Below, piece by piece: positions 9,974 through 18,572 of a stretch of 64,000 bases of DNA. Position numbers and translations under genes: made by a program. Under the pieces are notes generated by a model. It searched no databases. It worked only from the letters and a program-made list of their open reading frames with translations, and was not told the origin of the DNA. Each line of letters starts with the position of its first letter. Positions within the stretch are counted from its first letter, which is position 1. Source of the stretch: Streptomyces sp. NBC_01235 (GTDB lineage Bacteria; Actinomycetota; Actinomycetes; Streptomycetales; Streptomycetaceae). The stretch lies in assembly GCF_035989285.1 (NCBI RefSeq), contig NZ_CP108513.1, positions 6,882,001-6,946,000 of the forward strand, given 5' to 3'.

Positions 9974-10507
9974 ATGACTCACGGCATGCGGACGGACAGC
10001 TACCCTCCTTACCTCGACGGCGGCGGCCGCAGTTGGCGTGACACCGCCACCCGGTACGCACTCCTTCCTCTGCGGATCTTCCTCGGCGTCACCTTCATCT
10101 ACGCGGGCCTCGACAAACTCACCGACAGCGCCTTCCTGAAGGACAGCGGCGCCGGCTCGATCGGCGACACCATGCGCGCCGTCCGTGATTCCTCGGCCAT
10201 CCCGGCCCTGGTCGACATGGCCCTGAAGAGCCCCGTCGGCTTCGGCTACGCCATGGCCTTCGGTGAACTCGCCGTCGGTATCGGCACCCTGCTGGGCCTT
10301 CTTACCCGAATCGCCGCCCTCGGCGGCGCGTTGATCTCGCTCAGTCTGTGGCTGACGGTGAGCTGGGCCTCGGACCCGTACTACTACGGCAACGATCTCG
10401 CCTACCTCATGGCCTGGCTGCCCCTCGTCCTCGCGGGCGCCCCCGTCCTCTCCCTCGACGCTGCCTGGCGCAACAGGCGACGACAACGGGTGGGAGGCCT
10501 GGGCTAG
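9974..10507 (+). CDS. DoxX-family membrane protein
   Basis: A 177-residue protein with four predicted membrane helices. RIFLGVTFIYAGLDKL at the first helix is the DoxX signature, followed by GFGYAMAFGELAVGIGTLLGL and SLSLWLTVSWASDPYYYGNDLAYLMAWLP-type helices. DoxX proteins act in membrane redox complexes or thiosulphate:quinone oxidoreductase subunits, but most actinobacterial members are uncharacterised. The ATG at 9974 (MTHGMRTDSY) was preferred; a TTG at 9932 and an ATG at 9986 are alternatives. A TATGGT box at 9923 could be the -10. Confidence 0.85.
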   Translation: MTHGMRTDSYPPYLDGGGRSWRDTATRYALLPLRIFLGVTFIYAGLDKLTDSAFLKDSGAGSIGDTMRAVRDSSAIPALVDMALKSPVGFGYAMAFGELAVGIGTLLGLLTRIAALGGALISLSLWLTVSWASDPYYYGNDLAYLMAWLPLVLAGAPVLSLDAAWRNRRRQRVGGLG

Positions 10508-10660
10508 AGCCTGGAGGCCCGAGCTGGAGCCCGCGACCGGCCGGCCAATGGGCCGACTTCCCTGGCACGCGAACCGGCCGACCGGGCGGTCCTGAAATCG
10601 GGCGGTCCTGAAACCGGTCCTGAAACCGGGCGACCCTGCGGCCGTGACCGAGTTCCCGGG

Positions 10661-10686
10661 CGGCTGGGTTCCCGGGAACCCAGCCG
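10661..10686. terminator. 26-bp perfect palindrome, likely convergent terminator
   Basis: A perfect palindrome with 13-bp arms reading CGGCTGGGTTCCC, placed two bases from the stop of the minus-strand gene and downstream of the DoxX gene. Probably a bidirectional terminator, although it has no spacer loop. Confidence 0.55.
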
Positions 10687-10687
10687 G

Positions 10688-10933
10688 TCAGGGGGTCGTG
10701 TCCGCGCCTGCCTCGGTCGCGGTGCTGCGGCGGGACGCGCCGTGTCGTCTGCGTATGCTCCGGGCCACGATGCCCGTCGCGCCCGCCAGACAGAGGCCTG
10801 CCGCGACGACGGGGATCACCACGAACCAGGGCGTTTCCCAGAGGCCCCCCGCGTCACCGGCGTAGATGACGCCCGCGAGAGTGAAGAAAGCACCGGCGAC
10901 CAGCCTGCCGGGCCGGAACTCATGACGCAGCAC
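10688..10933 (-). CDS. Small two-helix membrane protein linked to PspC
   Basis: An 81-residue protein with two hydrophobic segments (VAGAFFTLAGVIYAG and WFVVIPVVAAGLCLAGATGIVA) and a basic, Ser/Thr-rich tail. The GTG start at 10933 has a good GGAGG seven bases away and overlaps the end of the PspC gene by 14 bases, implying translational coupling. Unknown function; position suggests an accessory of the PspC-toastrack protein. Confidence 0.75.
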   Translation of the reverse strand: MLRHEFRPGRLVAGAFFTLAGVIYAGDAGGLWETPWFVVIPVVAAGLCLAGATGIVARSIRRRHGASRRSTATEAGADTTP

Positions 10934-12491
10934 GGGCCACCTCCGCCTGTCCGACTCCGACCTGGAGGTCGAGGTCGATGGTCCCGGCGTCCGTCTTGCC
11001 CGAGAGCGGCGACAGGGTCACCTCCTTGTGCTTGCCCGGCTGCACGTCCACGTCCTTCTCGTCGTCGCCCGGCAGCTGGATGTCTCCCAGCCCCACGTCG
11101 ATCCTCACCTTCACGATCACGTCCGGCGGCACGATCACCCGCAGTCGGCCCGCCCCCACCTCGGCATTGGTACTCACGGTCTGCCCCTTGGACAGGTCCA
11201 GCCGGGACAGGTCCAGGGTGCCGTCGCCGGAGCCCAGGTCGTAGGCCGTCCGTACGTCCGCCGCCGCCGCGGGCTGCCACGTCATGTCGATCCAGTGCGT
11301 GCCGATGTCCTTCGGCAGGACGGCCGTGCCGGCCAGTAGGCCCGCCGTGATGATCGCCAGGAACACCGACCCCGCGCCCGTCCGCCCCAGGAACGAGCTG
11401 ACCGCGATGCCCACCCCGAGCACGATGAGCGCCGCCGCCAGACCGGCCTGAAGGCTGGTGCCGAGCGGGTGGTCGTCCCAGGTGAGCCGGGTGACGAGGC
11501 CGCCCGCGAGCAGGGAGAGCAGGAAGAGCCAGCCGCCGATCCAGCGTGGCCCGCGAGGCCCGGCATACGGCTCGTGCGGGGTGCGTATGTCCTCGGGGCG
11601 GCGCGTGTGGCCGGTCAGGTCGACGTTGATGGCCGCCGTGATGCCCCGCCCACGGGCGTCCCACGGGCCCCACAGATAGCCCGTGCCGCCGTCGTGCGTG
11701 CCGTCCTTGATTATGGGGTCGCGCCACCAGGACGGGTAGGCGATGGAGACCGGCGGCGCCTGGGCCTCCGGCGGGGCGTCGGCCGCGGCCTGGGCGGCGA
11801 GTGGGTCGGCGTCGGAGGAGTCCCGGTGCCGCGACCAGTACCCGGCGCCCGCGAGGAGCAGGGAGACGACGACGGCGAAGGTCAGCACGCTGCCGTTGTT
11901 CAGCATCGACAGGAACACCCCGCAGCCGACCAGCGCGAACAGCACGGCCGCGAGGGCCTGGCCGTCGACCCGGCCGGTCAGGAGCTTGCGCACCTCGTTC
12001 TGCCCGTCGTCGGCGTACGGGACGAAGAGCCAGGCGAAGCCGTAGAAGATGAGGCCGATACCGCCGGTCGCGGAGAGAACGGCGAGCGTGATCCGGAAGA
12101 TCACCGGGTCCATGTCGCACTGCCGCCCGAGGCCCGCGCACACGCCGGCGAGCATTTTGTGCTCGCGATCCCGCCGGAATCTGGGCGGAGGGCCGACGGC
12201 TCCGGTGCCGGCGGCCTTCCCGGTCGCTGCCCCAGTGTTAGCCCGGGCGGCCCTCGCGGCGGCTGTCGCGGCCTCGGCAGCCGCCTCGGCCGCCGTCCTG
12301 GCGCCCGCTTCCTCGGACGGGCCGCGTCCTCCGCGGTCTCCCTGCTCTCCCCGCTTTTCGTGCGCGCCTGCCCGCCCGTGCGCGCGAGGCTTCTCACCCG
12401 CGGCGCCTGGGGCGCCGGGGGACGGGGCGGCCGCGTCGGGCGCGGTGCCCCCGTCGGGCACGGCGTCCGCGGCGTGCTGGTGATCTGTCAT
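10920..12491 (-). CDS. PspC-domain membrane protein with C-terminal toastrack-like domain
   Basis: Envelope-stress protein of about 523 residues. The N-terminal 100 residues are low-complexity Ala/Gly/Arg-rich. The PspC domain follows (KMLAGVCAGLGRQCDMDP then GLIFYGFAWLFVPY), then several more membrane helices. The C-terminal about 110 residues are beta-rich with a repeating DLSRLDLSKGQTVSTNAEVG / VKVRIDVGLGDIQLPG pattern typical of the LiaF/toastrack (DUF2807-like) fold. In actinobacteria PspC-toastrack proteins are known to pair with a PspC histidine kinase and a NarL-type regulator, as encoded divergently here. The ATG at 12491 (MTDHQHAAD) is preferred because upstream codons lose coding bias. 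Confidence 0.85.
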   Translation of the reverse strand: MTDHQHAADAVPDGGTAPDAAAPSPGAPGAAGEKPRAHGRAGAHEKRGEQGDRGGRGPSEEAGARTAAEAAAEAATAAARAARANTGAATGKAAGTGAVGPPPRFRRDREHKMLAGVCAGLGRQCDMDPVIFRITLAVLSATGGIGLIFYGFAWLFVPYADDGQNEVRKLLTGRVDGQALAAVLFALVGCGVFLSMLNNGSVLTFAVVVSLLLAGAGYWSRHRDSSDADPLAAQAAADAPPEAQAPPVSIAYPSWWRDPIIKDGTHDGGTGYLWGPWDARGRGITAAINVDLTGHTRRPEDIRTPHEPYAGPRGPRWIGGWLFLLSLLAGGLVTRLTWDDHPLGTSLQAGLAAALIVLGVGIAVSSFLGRTGAGSVFLAIITAGLLAGTAVLPKDIGTHWIDMTWQPAAAADVRTAYDLGSGDGTLDLSRLDLSKGQTVSTNAEVGAGRLRVIVPPDVIVKVRIDVGLGDIQLPGDDEKDVDVQPGKHKEVTLSPLSGKTDAGTIDLDLQVGVGQAEVARAAS

Positions 12492-12670
12492 GAGTCCATG
12501 GTGGCGGGCGAGCCGCCCTCGCGGCAGTCGGAATGACCCTGGTCGGACCCTGATATCGGCCCTGATCCGGGGCAGGGGAGGCGTTCGACCTGCGGGGGCT
12601 TCGAAGATCAGGGGCGTCTCGGGGGCGAACCCTGATGCCCGGGATCGGCGCCCGTGTGACCATCGTTGGC

Positions 12671-13963
12671 ATGCCGGAAGCCGCAGCAGCGCCACTCGTC
12701 GAACCGCGGCCCCCGCGCAAGCTCTACCGCAGCAGCGACGGACGCTGGCTCGGTGGCGTCGCGCGAGGGCTCGCCGGGCACCTCGGGCTGCCCGTGGTGT
12801 GGGTGCGGCTCGTTTTCGTCGGCCTGTTCATGGCGGACGGCCTCGGCGCCCTGCTCTACGCGGCCTTCTGGTTCTTCGTACCGCTCGGGATCGGCGGTGT
12901 CGGCGACCAGAAGCCCCCGGCGTTCGTCGCCACCGAGACGGCGCCCGACGGCCGCCGCAGACTCGTCGCCCGCAAGCCGGACAAGGGGCAGATCGTCGCC
13001 CTGCTCCTCATGGTCGTCGTCGCCATGGTGTTCGTGGGCAACGTGAATCTGGGCAACGGCGCCAAGGCGTATCTCCTGCCCGCCGTCCTCGTCGGCGCGG
13101 GCGTCGCCCTCGTCTGGCGCCAGGCGGACAACGCGCGCCGGGCCCGCTGGGTCGAGGTCGGCCGCAGACGCCGTACGCTCACGTTCCTGCGCGCGGGCGC
13201 CGGCGTCCTGCTGGTCACCGCCGGCGTCTCCGGCACCTTCGTCCTGCAGGGCTCCGCCGCCCACCTCGGCTCCGTTCTGCAGGCGGCCCTCGCCGTGATC
13301 GTCGGCATCACGCTCCTCGCCGGTCCCTACCTGGTTCGCATGACGCAGGACCTCTCCGAGGAACGCCTGATGCGCATCCGCGCCCAGGAACGCGCGGAGG
13401 TCGCCGCTCACGTCCACGACTCGGTGCTGCACACCCTGACGCTGATCCAGCGCAACGCGGAGAACGCCGGGGAGGTGCGCCGCCTCGCCCGCGCCCAGGA
13501 GCGTGACCTGCGTACCTGGCTCTACAAACCCGAGGGCACGGGCAAGGAGGAGGCCGACGAGCCGACCACGGTCGCCGACGCGGTGCGGCGCAACGCCGCC
13601 GAGGTCGAGGACAAGCACGGCGTCCCCATCGAGGTCGTGGTCGTCGGCGACTGCCCGCTCGACGAGCGGGTCGGCGCACAGATGCAGGCCGCGCGCGAGG
13701 CGATGGTGAACGCGGCCAAGTACGGTGGCGAGGGCGGCGCCGTGCAGGTCTACGCCGAAGTCGAGGGCAGGACGGTCTTCGTGTCCGTCCGTGACCGCGG
13801 ACCCGGCTTCGACCTCGACTCGATACCCGCTGACCGCATGGGCGTTAGAGAATCGATCATCGGCCGCATGGAGCGTCATGGCGGCACGGCGCGGCTGCGG
13901 GCGGTCCCGGGCGGCGGCACGGAGGTCGAGCTGGAGATGGAGAGGGCGGAGAAGACGTCATGA
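12671..13963 (+). CDS. PspC-domain sensor histidine kinase
   Basis: About 430 residues. An N-terminal PspC domain (RKLYRSSDGRWLGGVARG, then AAFWFFVPLG) is followed by four to five more membrane helices, the dimerisation segment AHVHDSVLHTLTLIQ with the phospho-accepting His, and a HATPase domain with the N box AREAMVNAAKYGG and G box VRDRGPGFDLD. This is the HPK7 class seen with NarL-type partners. It overlaps the regulator gene by ATGA. The ATG at 12671 (MPEAAAAP) was chosen; an upstream ATG at 12635 is in frame. Likely senses membrane or envelope stress, with the divergent PspC-toastrack protein as cofactor (inference). Confidence 0.9.
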   Translation: MPEAAAAPLVEPRPPRKLYRSSDGRWLGGVARGLAGHLGLPVVWVRLVFVGLFMADGLGALLYAAFWFFVPLGIGGVGDQKPPAFVATETAPDGRRRLVARKPDKGQIVALLLMVVVAMVFVGNVNLGNGAKAYLLPAVLVGAGVALVWRQADNARRARWVEVGRRRRTLTFLRAGAGVLLVTAGVSGTFVLQGSAAHLGSVLQAALAVIVGITLLAGPYLVRMTQDLSEERLMRIRAQERAEVAAHVHDSVLHTLTLIQRNAENAGEVRRLARAQERDLRTWLYKPEGTGKEEADEPTTVADAVRRNAAEVEDKHGVPIEVVVVGDCPLDERVGAQMQAAREAMVNAAKYGGEGGAVQVYAEVEGRTVFVSVRDRGPGFDLDSIPADRMGVRESIIGRMERHGGTARLRAVPGGGTEVELEMERAEKTS

Positions 13964-14706
13964 GCGATCCGACCGAGACGAACGGTACGACGGGAGCGGC
14001 GGAGTCGGCCGAGCCGGCGAAGGCCGCCGGTGACGGCGCGGGCGGGCGCCACGTGCGCGTGGTCCTCGTCGACGACCACCGCATGTTCCGTACGGGGGTG
14101 CAGGCCGAGATCGGCCAGACCGAGCAGACCGGCGTCGAGGTGGTCGGTGAGGCGGCGGACGTCGACCAGGCGGTCACCGTCATCACCGCGACCCGGCCCG
14201 AGGTAGTCCTCCTCGACGTCCACCTGCCGGGCGGCGGCGGGGTCGAAGTGCTGCGCCGCTGCGCCCCGTTGATGGCCGACGCCGAACGGCCGGTGCGCTT
14301 CCTCGCCCTGTCCGTGTCGGACGCGGCGGAGGACGTGATCGGGGTGATCCGTGGGGGCGCCCGGGGCTATGTCACCAAGACGATCACCGGCACCGACCTG
14401 GTGAACTCCATCTTCCGGGTGCAGGAGGGCGACGCCGTCTTCTCGCCGCGCCTCGCCGGGTTCGTCCTCGACGCCTTCGCCTCGACCGACGCCCCGCCGG
14501 TCGACGAGGACCTCGACCGTCTCACCCAGCGCGAGCGCGAGGTCCTGCGGCTCATCGCCCGTGGCTACGCCTACAAGGAGATCGCCAAGCAGCTCTTCAT
14601 CTCGGTCAAGACGGTCGAGTCGCACGTCTCGGCGGTGCTGCGCAAGCTCCAGCTGTCCAACCGGCACGAACTGACCCGGTGGGCCACGGCACGGCGGCTG
14701 GTGTGA
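13960..14706 (+). CDS. NarL/LuxR-type response regulator
   Basis: A 248-residue partner of the upstream kinase, with ATGA overlap. After a 30-residue disordered lead comes a receiver domain: VVLVDDHRMFR provides the acidic pair, VVLLDVHLPGGGG the phosphorylated Asp, and the Lys lies in YVTKTITG. The output domain LTQREREVLRLIARGYAYKEIAKQLFISVKTVESHVSAVLRKL is a standard LuxR helix-turn-helix. It probably activates the divergent PspC operon and itself. The gene ends 48 bp before a convergent NlpC/P60 gene. Confidence 0.93.
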   Translation: MSDPTETNGTTGAAESAEPAKAAGDGAGGRHVRVVLVDDHRMFRTGVQAEIGQTEQTGVEVVGEAADVDQAVTVITATRPEVVLLDVHLPGGGGVEVLRRCAPLMADAERPVRFLALSVSDAAEDVIGVIRGGARGYVTKTITGTDLVNSIFRVQEGDAVFSPRLAGFVLDAFASTDAPPVDEDLDRLTQREREVLRLIARGYAYKEIAKQLFISVKTVESHVSAVLRKLQLSNRHELTRWATARRLV

Positions 14707-14754
14707 CGAACAGGAGCGCAGCCGGGTGACGGCGACCTCTCGGGGCTGAGGGGC

Positions 14755-15834
14755 TCACACCACCCGTGTCGCGCCCGCGAAGGGCATCTCGTCGATCGGT
14801 GCCACGCGCACCGGGGCCGACGGGTTCGGGGCGTGGATCATCTGGCCGTTGCCGATGTAGAGGCCGACGTGGGTGATGCCGGAGTAGAAGAACACCAGGT
14901 CGCCGGGGAGGAGTTCGGAGCGGGAGATCCGCTGCCCGGCGCCGATCTGGGCGTAGGTGGTGCGGGGCAGGGAGACGCCGGCGGAGCGGTACGAGGCCAG
15001 GACGAGGCCCGAGCAGTCGAAGGCGTTCGGCCCGGTCGCGCCCCACACATAGGGGCTGCCGAGCTTGGAGTAGGCGTAGGAAACGGCGGCCGCCGCACGG
15101 GAGTTGGGGGCTTCCGCGGTGGCGGAGCCGGCTGCCGGGAGGTCGGCGCGTCCGCCCGTCGAGGCGCGTGAGGCGCGGTTGCCCGTGGTGGCGTCGCCGG
15201 CCCCCTCGCCGATCCGGGACCGCTCCGCCGCCGTCAGCTGGGACAGCAGGCGGCGTGCCGCGTCCAGCTTGCCGGTGATTGTTTTCTTGTGCGTCTTCAG
15301 CTCGGTCTGACGCGCCTTGAGCGAGGTCAGTTCGACGCGCGCGGCGCCGCGCAACTGCTCGATCTCGCGCAGCTGTCTGCGGACCTGGGCAACGGCGGCG
15401 GACTGGCGGGCGCCGGCGCGTTCGGCGAGGGCGGCGCCGTCGAGGTACCGGTCGGGGGCGTCGGAGAGCGCCAACTGCACGGAGGGGTCCAGTCCGCTGC
15501 TGCGGTACTGCGCGGCCGCCATCGAACCCAGCGCTTCCCGCGCCGAGTTGAGCTTCTCCTCCTTGCGTGCCGCCTCGTCGCGCAGGGTCTTCAGCCGTTG
15601 CTCGGCCGTCTTCGTCTTCTCCTGCGCGCCGTTGTACTTCTCGGTGGCTTCCTCCGCCTCCTGGTACAGCTTGGCCACCTTCGCCTTGACCTGGGCCGGA
15701 GTCAGGTTCGGTTCGGCCTGTCCGGTCCCTTCGAAGGCCGTCGCCGTCGCCGCGCCGGCGAGGGCGAGGGTGAACGCCGTACGGGCCGTCTGGCCGCCGA
15801 GCGAGCGCTGTCGGGGCCTGCGGTGCGCTGCCAC
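14755..15834 (-). CDS. Secreted NlpC/P60 cell-wall endopeptidase
   Basis: A 359-residue peptidoglycan hydrolase that probably cuts the D-Glu-mDAP bond. It has an N-terminal signal (ending near TAFEGTGQA), then about 190 residues of coiled coil (KAKVAKLYQEAEEATEKYN onward, a regulatory hairpin as in RipA-type proteins), a Ser/Ala linker, and the catalytic domain: AFDCSGLVLAS carries the Cys, GDLVFFYSGITHVGLYIG the His, and HAPNP the third residue. The GTG at 15834 (VAAHRRPRQ) is chosen; AAAGGA lies somewhat far upstream, and a GTG at 15846 is possible. It resembles the hydrolase at 17383-18555, but lacks that gene's riboswitch; instead there is a long 5' leader with a large hairpin. Confidence 0.9.
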   Translation of the reverse strand: MAAHRRPRQRSLGGQTARTAFTLALAGAATATAFEGTGQAEPNLTPAQVKAKVAKLYQEAEEATEKYNGAQEKTKTAEQRLKTLRDEAARKEEKLNSAREALGSMAAAQYRSSGLDPSVQLALSDAPDRYLDGAALAERAGARQSAAVAQVRRQLREIEQLRGAARVELTSLKARQTELKTHKKTITGKLDAARRLLSQLTAAERSRIGEGAGDATTGNRASRASTGGRADLPAAGSATAEAPNSRAAAAVSYAYSKLGSPYVWGATGPNAFDCSGLVLASYRSAGVSLPRTTYAQIGAGQRISRSELLPGDLVFFYSGITHVGLYIGNGQMIHAPNPSAPVRVAPIDEMPFAGATRVV

Positions 15835-15944
15835 GTGGGACTGCACGTCCTTTCGTACGACCGCCGCGTTCTCGGCCGTCCGCACGGCTGCCGGGTGACC
15901 ACCGTGGGGGGCGGGCGGACGGCCTCGGGGGAGCGGCTGACGCG

Positions 15945-15985
15945 TCCGGTGGCGTCCCGCACGGGGAAAGCGGGACGCCGCCGGA
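15945..15985 (-). promoter_or_regulatory. Large hairpin in NlpC/P60 5' leader
   Basis: Arms 15945-15960 and 15970-15985 pair over 16 bp with one G-U pair and a 9-base loop, about 110 bases upstream of the start. No U-tract follows, so it is a structural or regulatory element rather than a plain terminator. Confidence 0.45.
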
Positions 15986-16057
15986 CCTTCTCGGCGGTGG
16001 TGGCCGACTGCCGCCCCTGGCCCGGGCGGCGGTGGGGAGCCGGTCACCTGGGGGAGG

Positions 16058-16087
16058 ACGCTAGGCCCGTTTGTGTCGGGTCGGTAA
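16058..16087 (-). promoter_or_regulatory. Putative promoter of the first NlpC/P60 gene
   Basis: Minus strand: -35 TTACCG (16082-16087), 18-bp spacer, -10 TAGCGT (16058-16063). It would give a leader of about 215 bases. Confidence 0.4.
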
Positions 16088-16244
16088 CGCGAAGTACGGA
16101 AGTGACGTGAGCGGACTGCCGGGTGACCGTATGTGTCCGAGAATCCGGGCCGGGCGCGTCGGGTTCGCGCGGCGTGCTGACCGAAGCGGTGATTCCGGGG
16201 CATGTCGGTGCGGCGGATGCTATGGAGCGCATATATGCATGTGC

Positions 16245-16330
16245 CGTCGGGTCGGGACGGTCGGGTCCGGTCGGGTCCCGTAGGGACGGTCGGGTTCGGT
16301 CGGGACGGTCGGGTCCGGTTGGGACGGTGT
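16245..16330. repeat. 9-10 bp tandem repeats (CGGTCGGG family)
   Basis: About eight degenerate units of the form ACGGTCGGG / TCCGGTCGGG in a row, noncoding. Function unknown. Confidence 0.7.
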
Positions 16331-16405
16331 ATCGGTGTCTCGGCGAACCGGTGGAGTGAGGGCCGGTGTCGGGCGCGCGGAGGCGGCTGATTAGCATCCG
16401 GCTTC

Positions 16406-16759
16406 ATGGACGTACTCATCCACCTTTTCGTCGGCCTGCACATCATCGGCATCGCCGCGCTCCTGGGCGGCTTCCTCACCCAGATGAAGGCGATGGGCCA
16501 GGGTGCGGCCCGCTTCGTTCCCGCGATGCTGCACGGCGCGGCGACGATGCTGGTCACCGGCGTGATCCTGGTCGGCCTCAACCAGGCGGACGACCAGCAC
16601 GTCAACAACATCAAGATCGGTGTGAAGCTGGCCCTGCTGATCGTGATCCTCGGTCTCGTCTATGTGAAGCGGGACGACGAGAAGGTGGAGAAGCCCCTGT
16701 TCGGGCTGGTCGGACTGCTGACCGTGGCGAACATCTTCATCGCGGTGCTCTGGACCTGA
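16406..16759 (+). CDS. Small four-helix membrane protein
   Basis: A 117-residue integral membrane protein: helices at about 1-23 (LIHLFVGLHIIGIAALLGGFL), 38-58 (MLHGAATMLVTGVILVGL), 68-88 (KLALLIVILGLVYV) and 97-115. The first helix carries two His and the second one His, a spacing that could bind haem or metal, but no family was recognised. The ATG at 16406 (MDVLIHLFVG) follows a short AT-containing stretch; no strong ribosome site is seen. Unknown function. Confidence 0.75.
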   Translation: MDVLIHLFVGLHIIGIAALLGGFLTQMKAMGQGAARFVPAMLHGAATMLVTGVILVGLNQADDQHVNNIKIGVKLALLIVILGLVYVKRDDEKVEKPLFGLVGLLTVANIFIAVLWT

Positions 16760-17382
16760 CGGAGGCGCGGGCCGCGGCCAGTGCCGCAGCGGCGACGGCC
16801 AGCCACGCCGCCACCGCCACAGGCCGACCGGCACGATCCCGGTCGCCATCACCGCGGCCCCGGACGTCGGTGGCCTCCGCGCCCACCACAGGCGGAGAGT
16901 AGAACCGGGAGAGGGCGCAGGCGAGGGACGAGCCGAGGAGCCGGGCATGCGCCCGATGCCAAGGAGCACGACGCGCCCCACGAGCGGGGCACGCGCGCCG
17001 GCACGCAGAAATACACGCGGGTGCGGGGCGCGAGGGAGGAGTGGGCAGGGAGGTTGCGAGCGCGGTGCCGTGGCGGCCCGGGGAGAGGGCCGGGGGAGGG
17101 CGTACAGCCAGGCGGGCGCGGGCAGGCGGGAGCGGGCGCGGGAGCGCTGGTGGCGGGAGAGGGAGCAGGCAGGCGGGAGCGGTGGACGAACCCACGCGCG
17201 CGTGCGCGCTACGAAGCCCACGCGCGCGTGCCCGCTACGAAGCCCACGCGCGCGCCTCCCCGGGAACGACTCACGCGCGTGCGACGACGCTCACCCCGCC
17301 CACGCGCGCGTCGCGTGCTCGACGACAAGGTCCGTCACGCGCGTGTGCTCAACCGCAAGGTCCGTCATGCGCGCGTGTGCTC
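16760..17382. other. Intergenic region (623 bp) rich in CG/CA alternation
   Basis: No gene with coding bias on either strand. The right third (17188-17386) is a set of long CGCGCG-containing repeats; the left part is unremarkable GC-rich DNA between two convergent genes. Confidence 0.6.
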
Positions 17383-17386
17383 TCAA
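17188..17386. repeat. Direct repeats with alternating CG tracts (Z-DNA-prone)
   Basis: Three copies of a 24-26 bp unit GAAGCCCACGCGCGCG plus TGC..CGCTAC start near 17188, 17212 and 17238. Two copies of a roughly 30-bp unit CAAGGTCCGTCA followed by a CGCGYGTGTGCTC tract start at 17326 and 17356. The last copy runs into the stop of the NlpC/P60 gene. Long alternating purine-pyrimidine runs of this kind can adopt Z-DNA. Confidence 0.7.
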
Positions 17387-18555
17387 GCCGGGCGTACCAC
17401 GCTGTGGATGCCCGACTCGCCGTCGTAGTAGATCGACTCCTCGCGGACGTAGGCGCCCGGCTTCGGAGCGTGGATCATCATGCCGTTGCCGATGTAGATA
17501 CCGACGTGGCTGACGTCGTCGTAGAAGAAGACCAGGTCGCCGGGCTGGGCGTCGGCGAGGGAGACCGTCGTGCCGGCGTTCACCTGGTCGTAGGTGGTGC
17601 GCGGGAGGGTGACGCCGGCGGCCTTCCAGGCGGCCTGGGTGAGGCCGGAGCAGTCGTAGGAGTCGGGGCCCGTGGCACCCCAGACGTACGGCTTGCCGAT
17701 CTGCGCGCGGGCAAAGGCGAGCGCCTTCTCGGCTTTGGTGGCGTACGACGAGTCCGTGGTGGAAGTGGAGGGAGAGGTGGACGAGGACCCGGACCCTGTG
17801 CTCGACGAGCCGGCGCCGCTCTCCTGCTGCGCGGCTGCCTGCTCCGCCGCCTGCTGACGGGCGAGCTCCGCCGCCTTGCGCGCGGCCTCCTCCTGCTTCT
17901 GCTTCTCGATCGCCGCGAGGCGGGCCTTTTCCTGGGCCGTCAGCTGGGACAGCAGCTCACGCGCGTCGCCGAGCTTCTTCTGGACGGTGGCCTTGGCGGT
18001 CCTCAGATCGCTCTGCGTGTCGGTGAGCGTCGCGAGGCTCTCGGCGGCCTCCTGGCGCTTCTTCATCGTCGCCGACTGCTCGGTGACGAAGGCGTCGACC
18101 GAAACCTTCTGGCGGTCGGTCAGCCGGCTCATCAGCTGGTTCTGGTCGAAGTAGTCCTGCGGAGTGTCCGCGAGGAGGAAGGTCGCCGTGTCGGGTGCGG
18201 AAGCGCCGGTGCGGTACTGGGCCGCGGCATAGGAACCCAGTTCCTCCCGCGCCTCGTTGAGCTTCTGGGCCCGCTGCGCGACGTCGTCCAGGAGGCCGTC
18301 GACCTGCTTGCGCTGCTTGGTCGTCTTCTCCTTGGCGGCGTTGTACTTCTCGGTCGCCGACTCCGCCTGGCGGTAGAGGTCGTCGACCTTCTTCTCGACC
18401 TCTTCCAGGCTCGGCTTGCCGTCGTCCGACGGGGCCGCGTTGGCCGTCTGGGAGAGCAGGGCCACGGACGTGAGGGCGGCGGTGGCGAGGGCGGGCGTGC
18501 GTATGCCTGCCACGCGTGTGCCCGTGGAGCGCGGCTTGCGGTGCTGCGACGCCAA
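17383..18555 (-). CDS. Secreted NlpC/P60 cell-wall endopeptidase under c-di-AMP riboswitch
   Basis: A 390-residue peptidoglycan hydrolase. A signal peptide ends near TANAAPSDD; a coiled coil (LEEVEKKVDDLYRQAESATEKYN to EKQKQEEAARKAAEL) spans about residues 45-250; a Ser/Thr/Gly linker follows; the catalytic domain has SYDCSGLTQAAW (Cys), GDLVFFYDDVSHVGIYIG (His) and HAPKPG. The start is TTG at 18555, unusual but well placed nine bases after GGAAGGAG. The leader contains a c-di-AMP (ydaO) riboswitch, a control known for Streptomyces wall hydrolases and resuscitation factors. It is a paralogue of the gene at 14755-15834. Confidence 0.92.
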   Translation of the reverse strand: MASQHRKPRSTGTRVAGIRTPALATAALTSVALLSQTANAAPSDDGKPSLEEVEKKVDDLYRQAESATEKYNAAKEKTTKQRKQVDGLLDDVAQRAQKLNEAREELGSYAAAQYRTGASAPDTATFLLADTPQDYFDQNQLMSRLTDRQKVSVDAFVTEQSATMKKRQEAAESLATLTDTQSDLRTAKATVQKKLGDARELLSQLTAQEKARLAAIEKQKQEEAARKAAELARQQAAEQAAAQQESGAGSSSTGSGSSSTSPSTSTTDSSYATKAEKALAFARAQIGKPYVWGATGPDSYDCSGLTQAAWKAAGVTLPRTTYDQVNAGTTVSLADAQPGDLVFFYDDVSHVGIYIGNGMMIHAPKPGAYVREESIYYDGESGIHSVVRPA

Positions 18556-18572
18556 GGGAGGCGACTCCTTCC

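Larger units (their letters stand above)
15835..16405. other. Divergent control region with long 5' leader and tandem repeats
   Basis: No gene seen. Holds a minus-strand promoter near 16058-16087, a leader hairpin at 15945-15985, and decanucleotide repeats at 16245-16330. The plus-strand gene at 16406 has no obvious promoter beyond the repeats. Confidence 0.55.

Noticed and set aside
15835..16090. Second ydaO riboswitch before the first NlpC/P60 gene
   Set aside because: None of the conserved ydaO segments are visible, only a simple hairpin.
14755..16614. A 619-residue NlpC/P60 protein
   Set aside because: The upstream 260 codons are repeat-derived Arg/Pro-rich translation; a proper signal peptide begins at the GTG at 15834.
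17188..17386. CRISPR or integration-site repeats
   Set aside because: Few copies, no regular spacer, no integrase; better described as CG-tract repeats.
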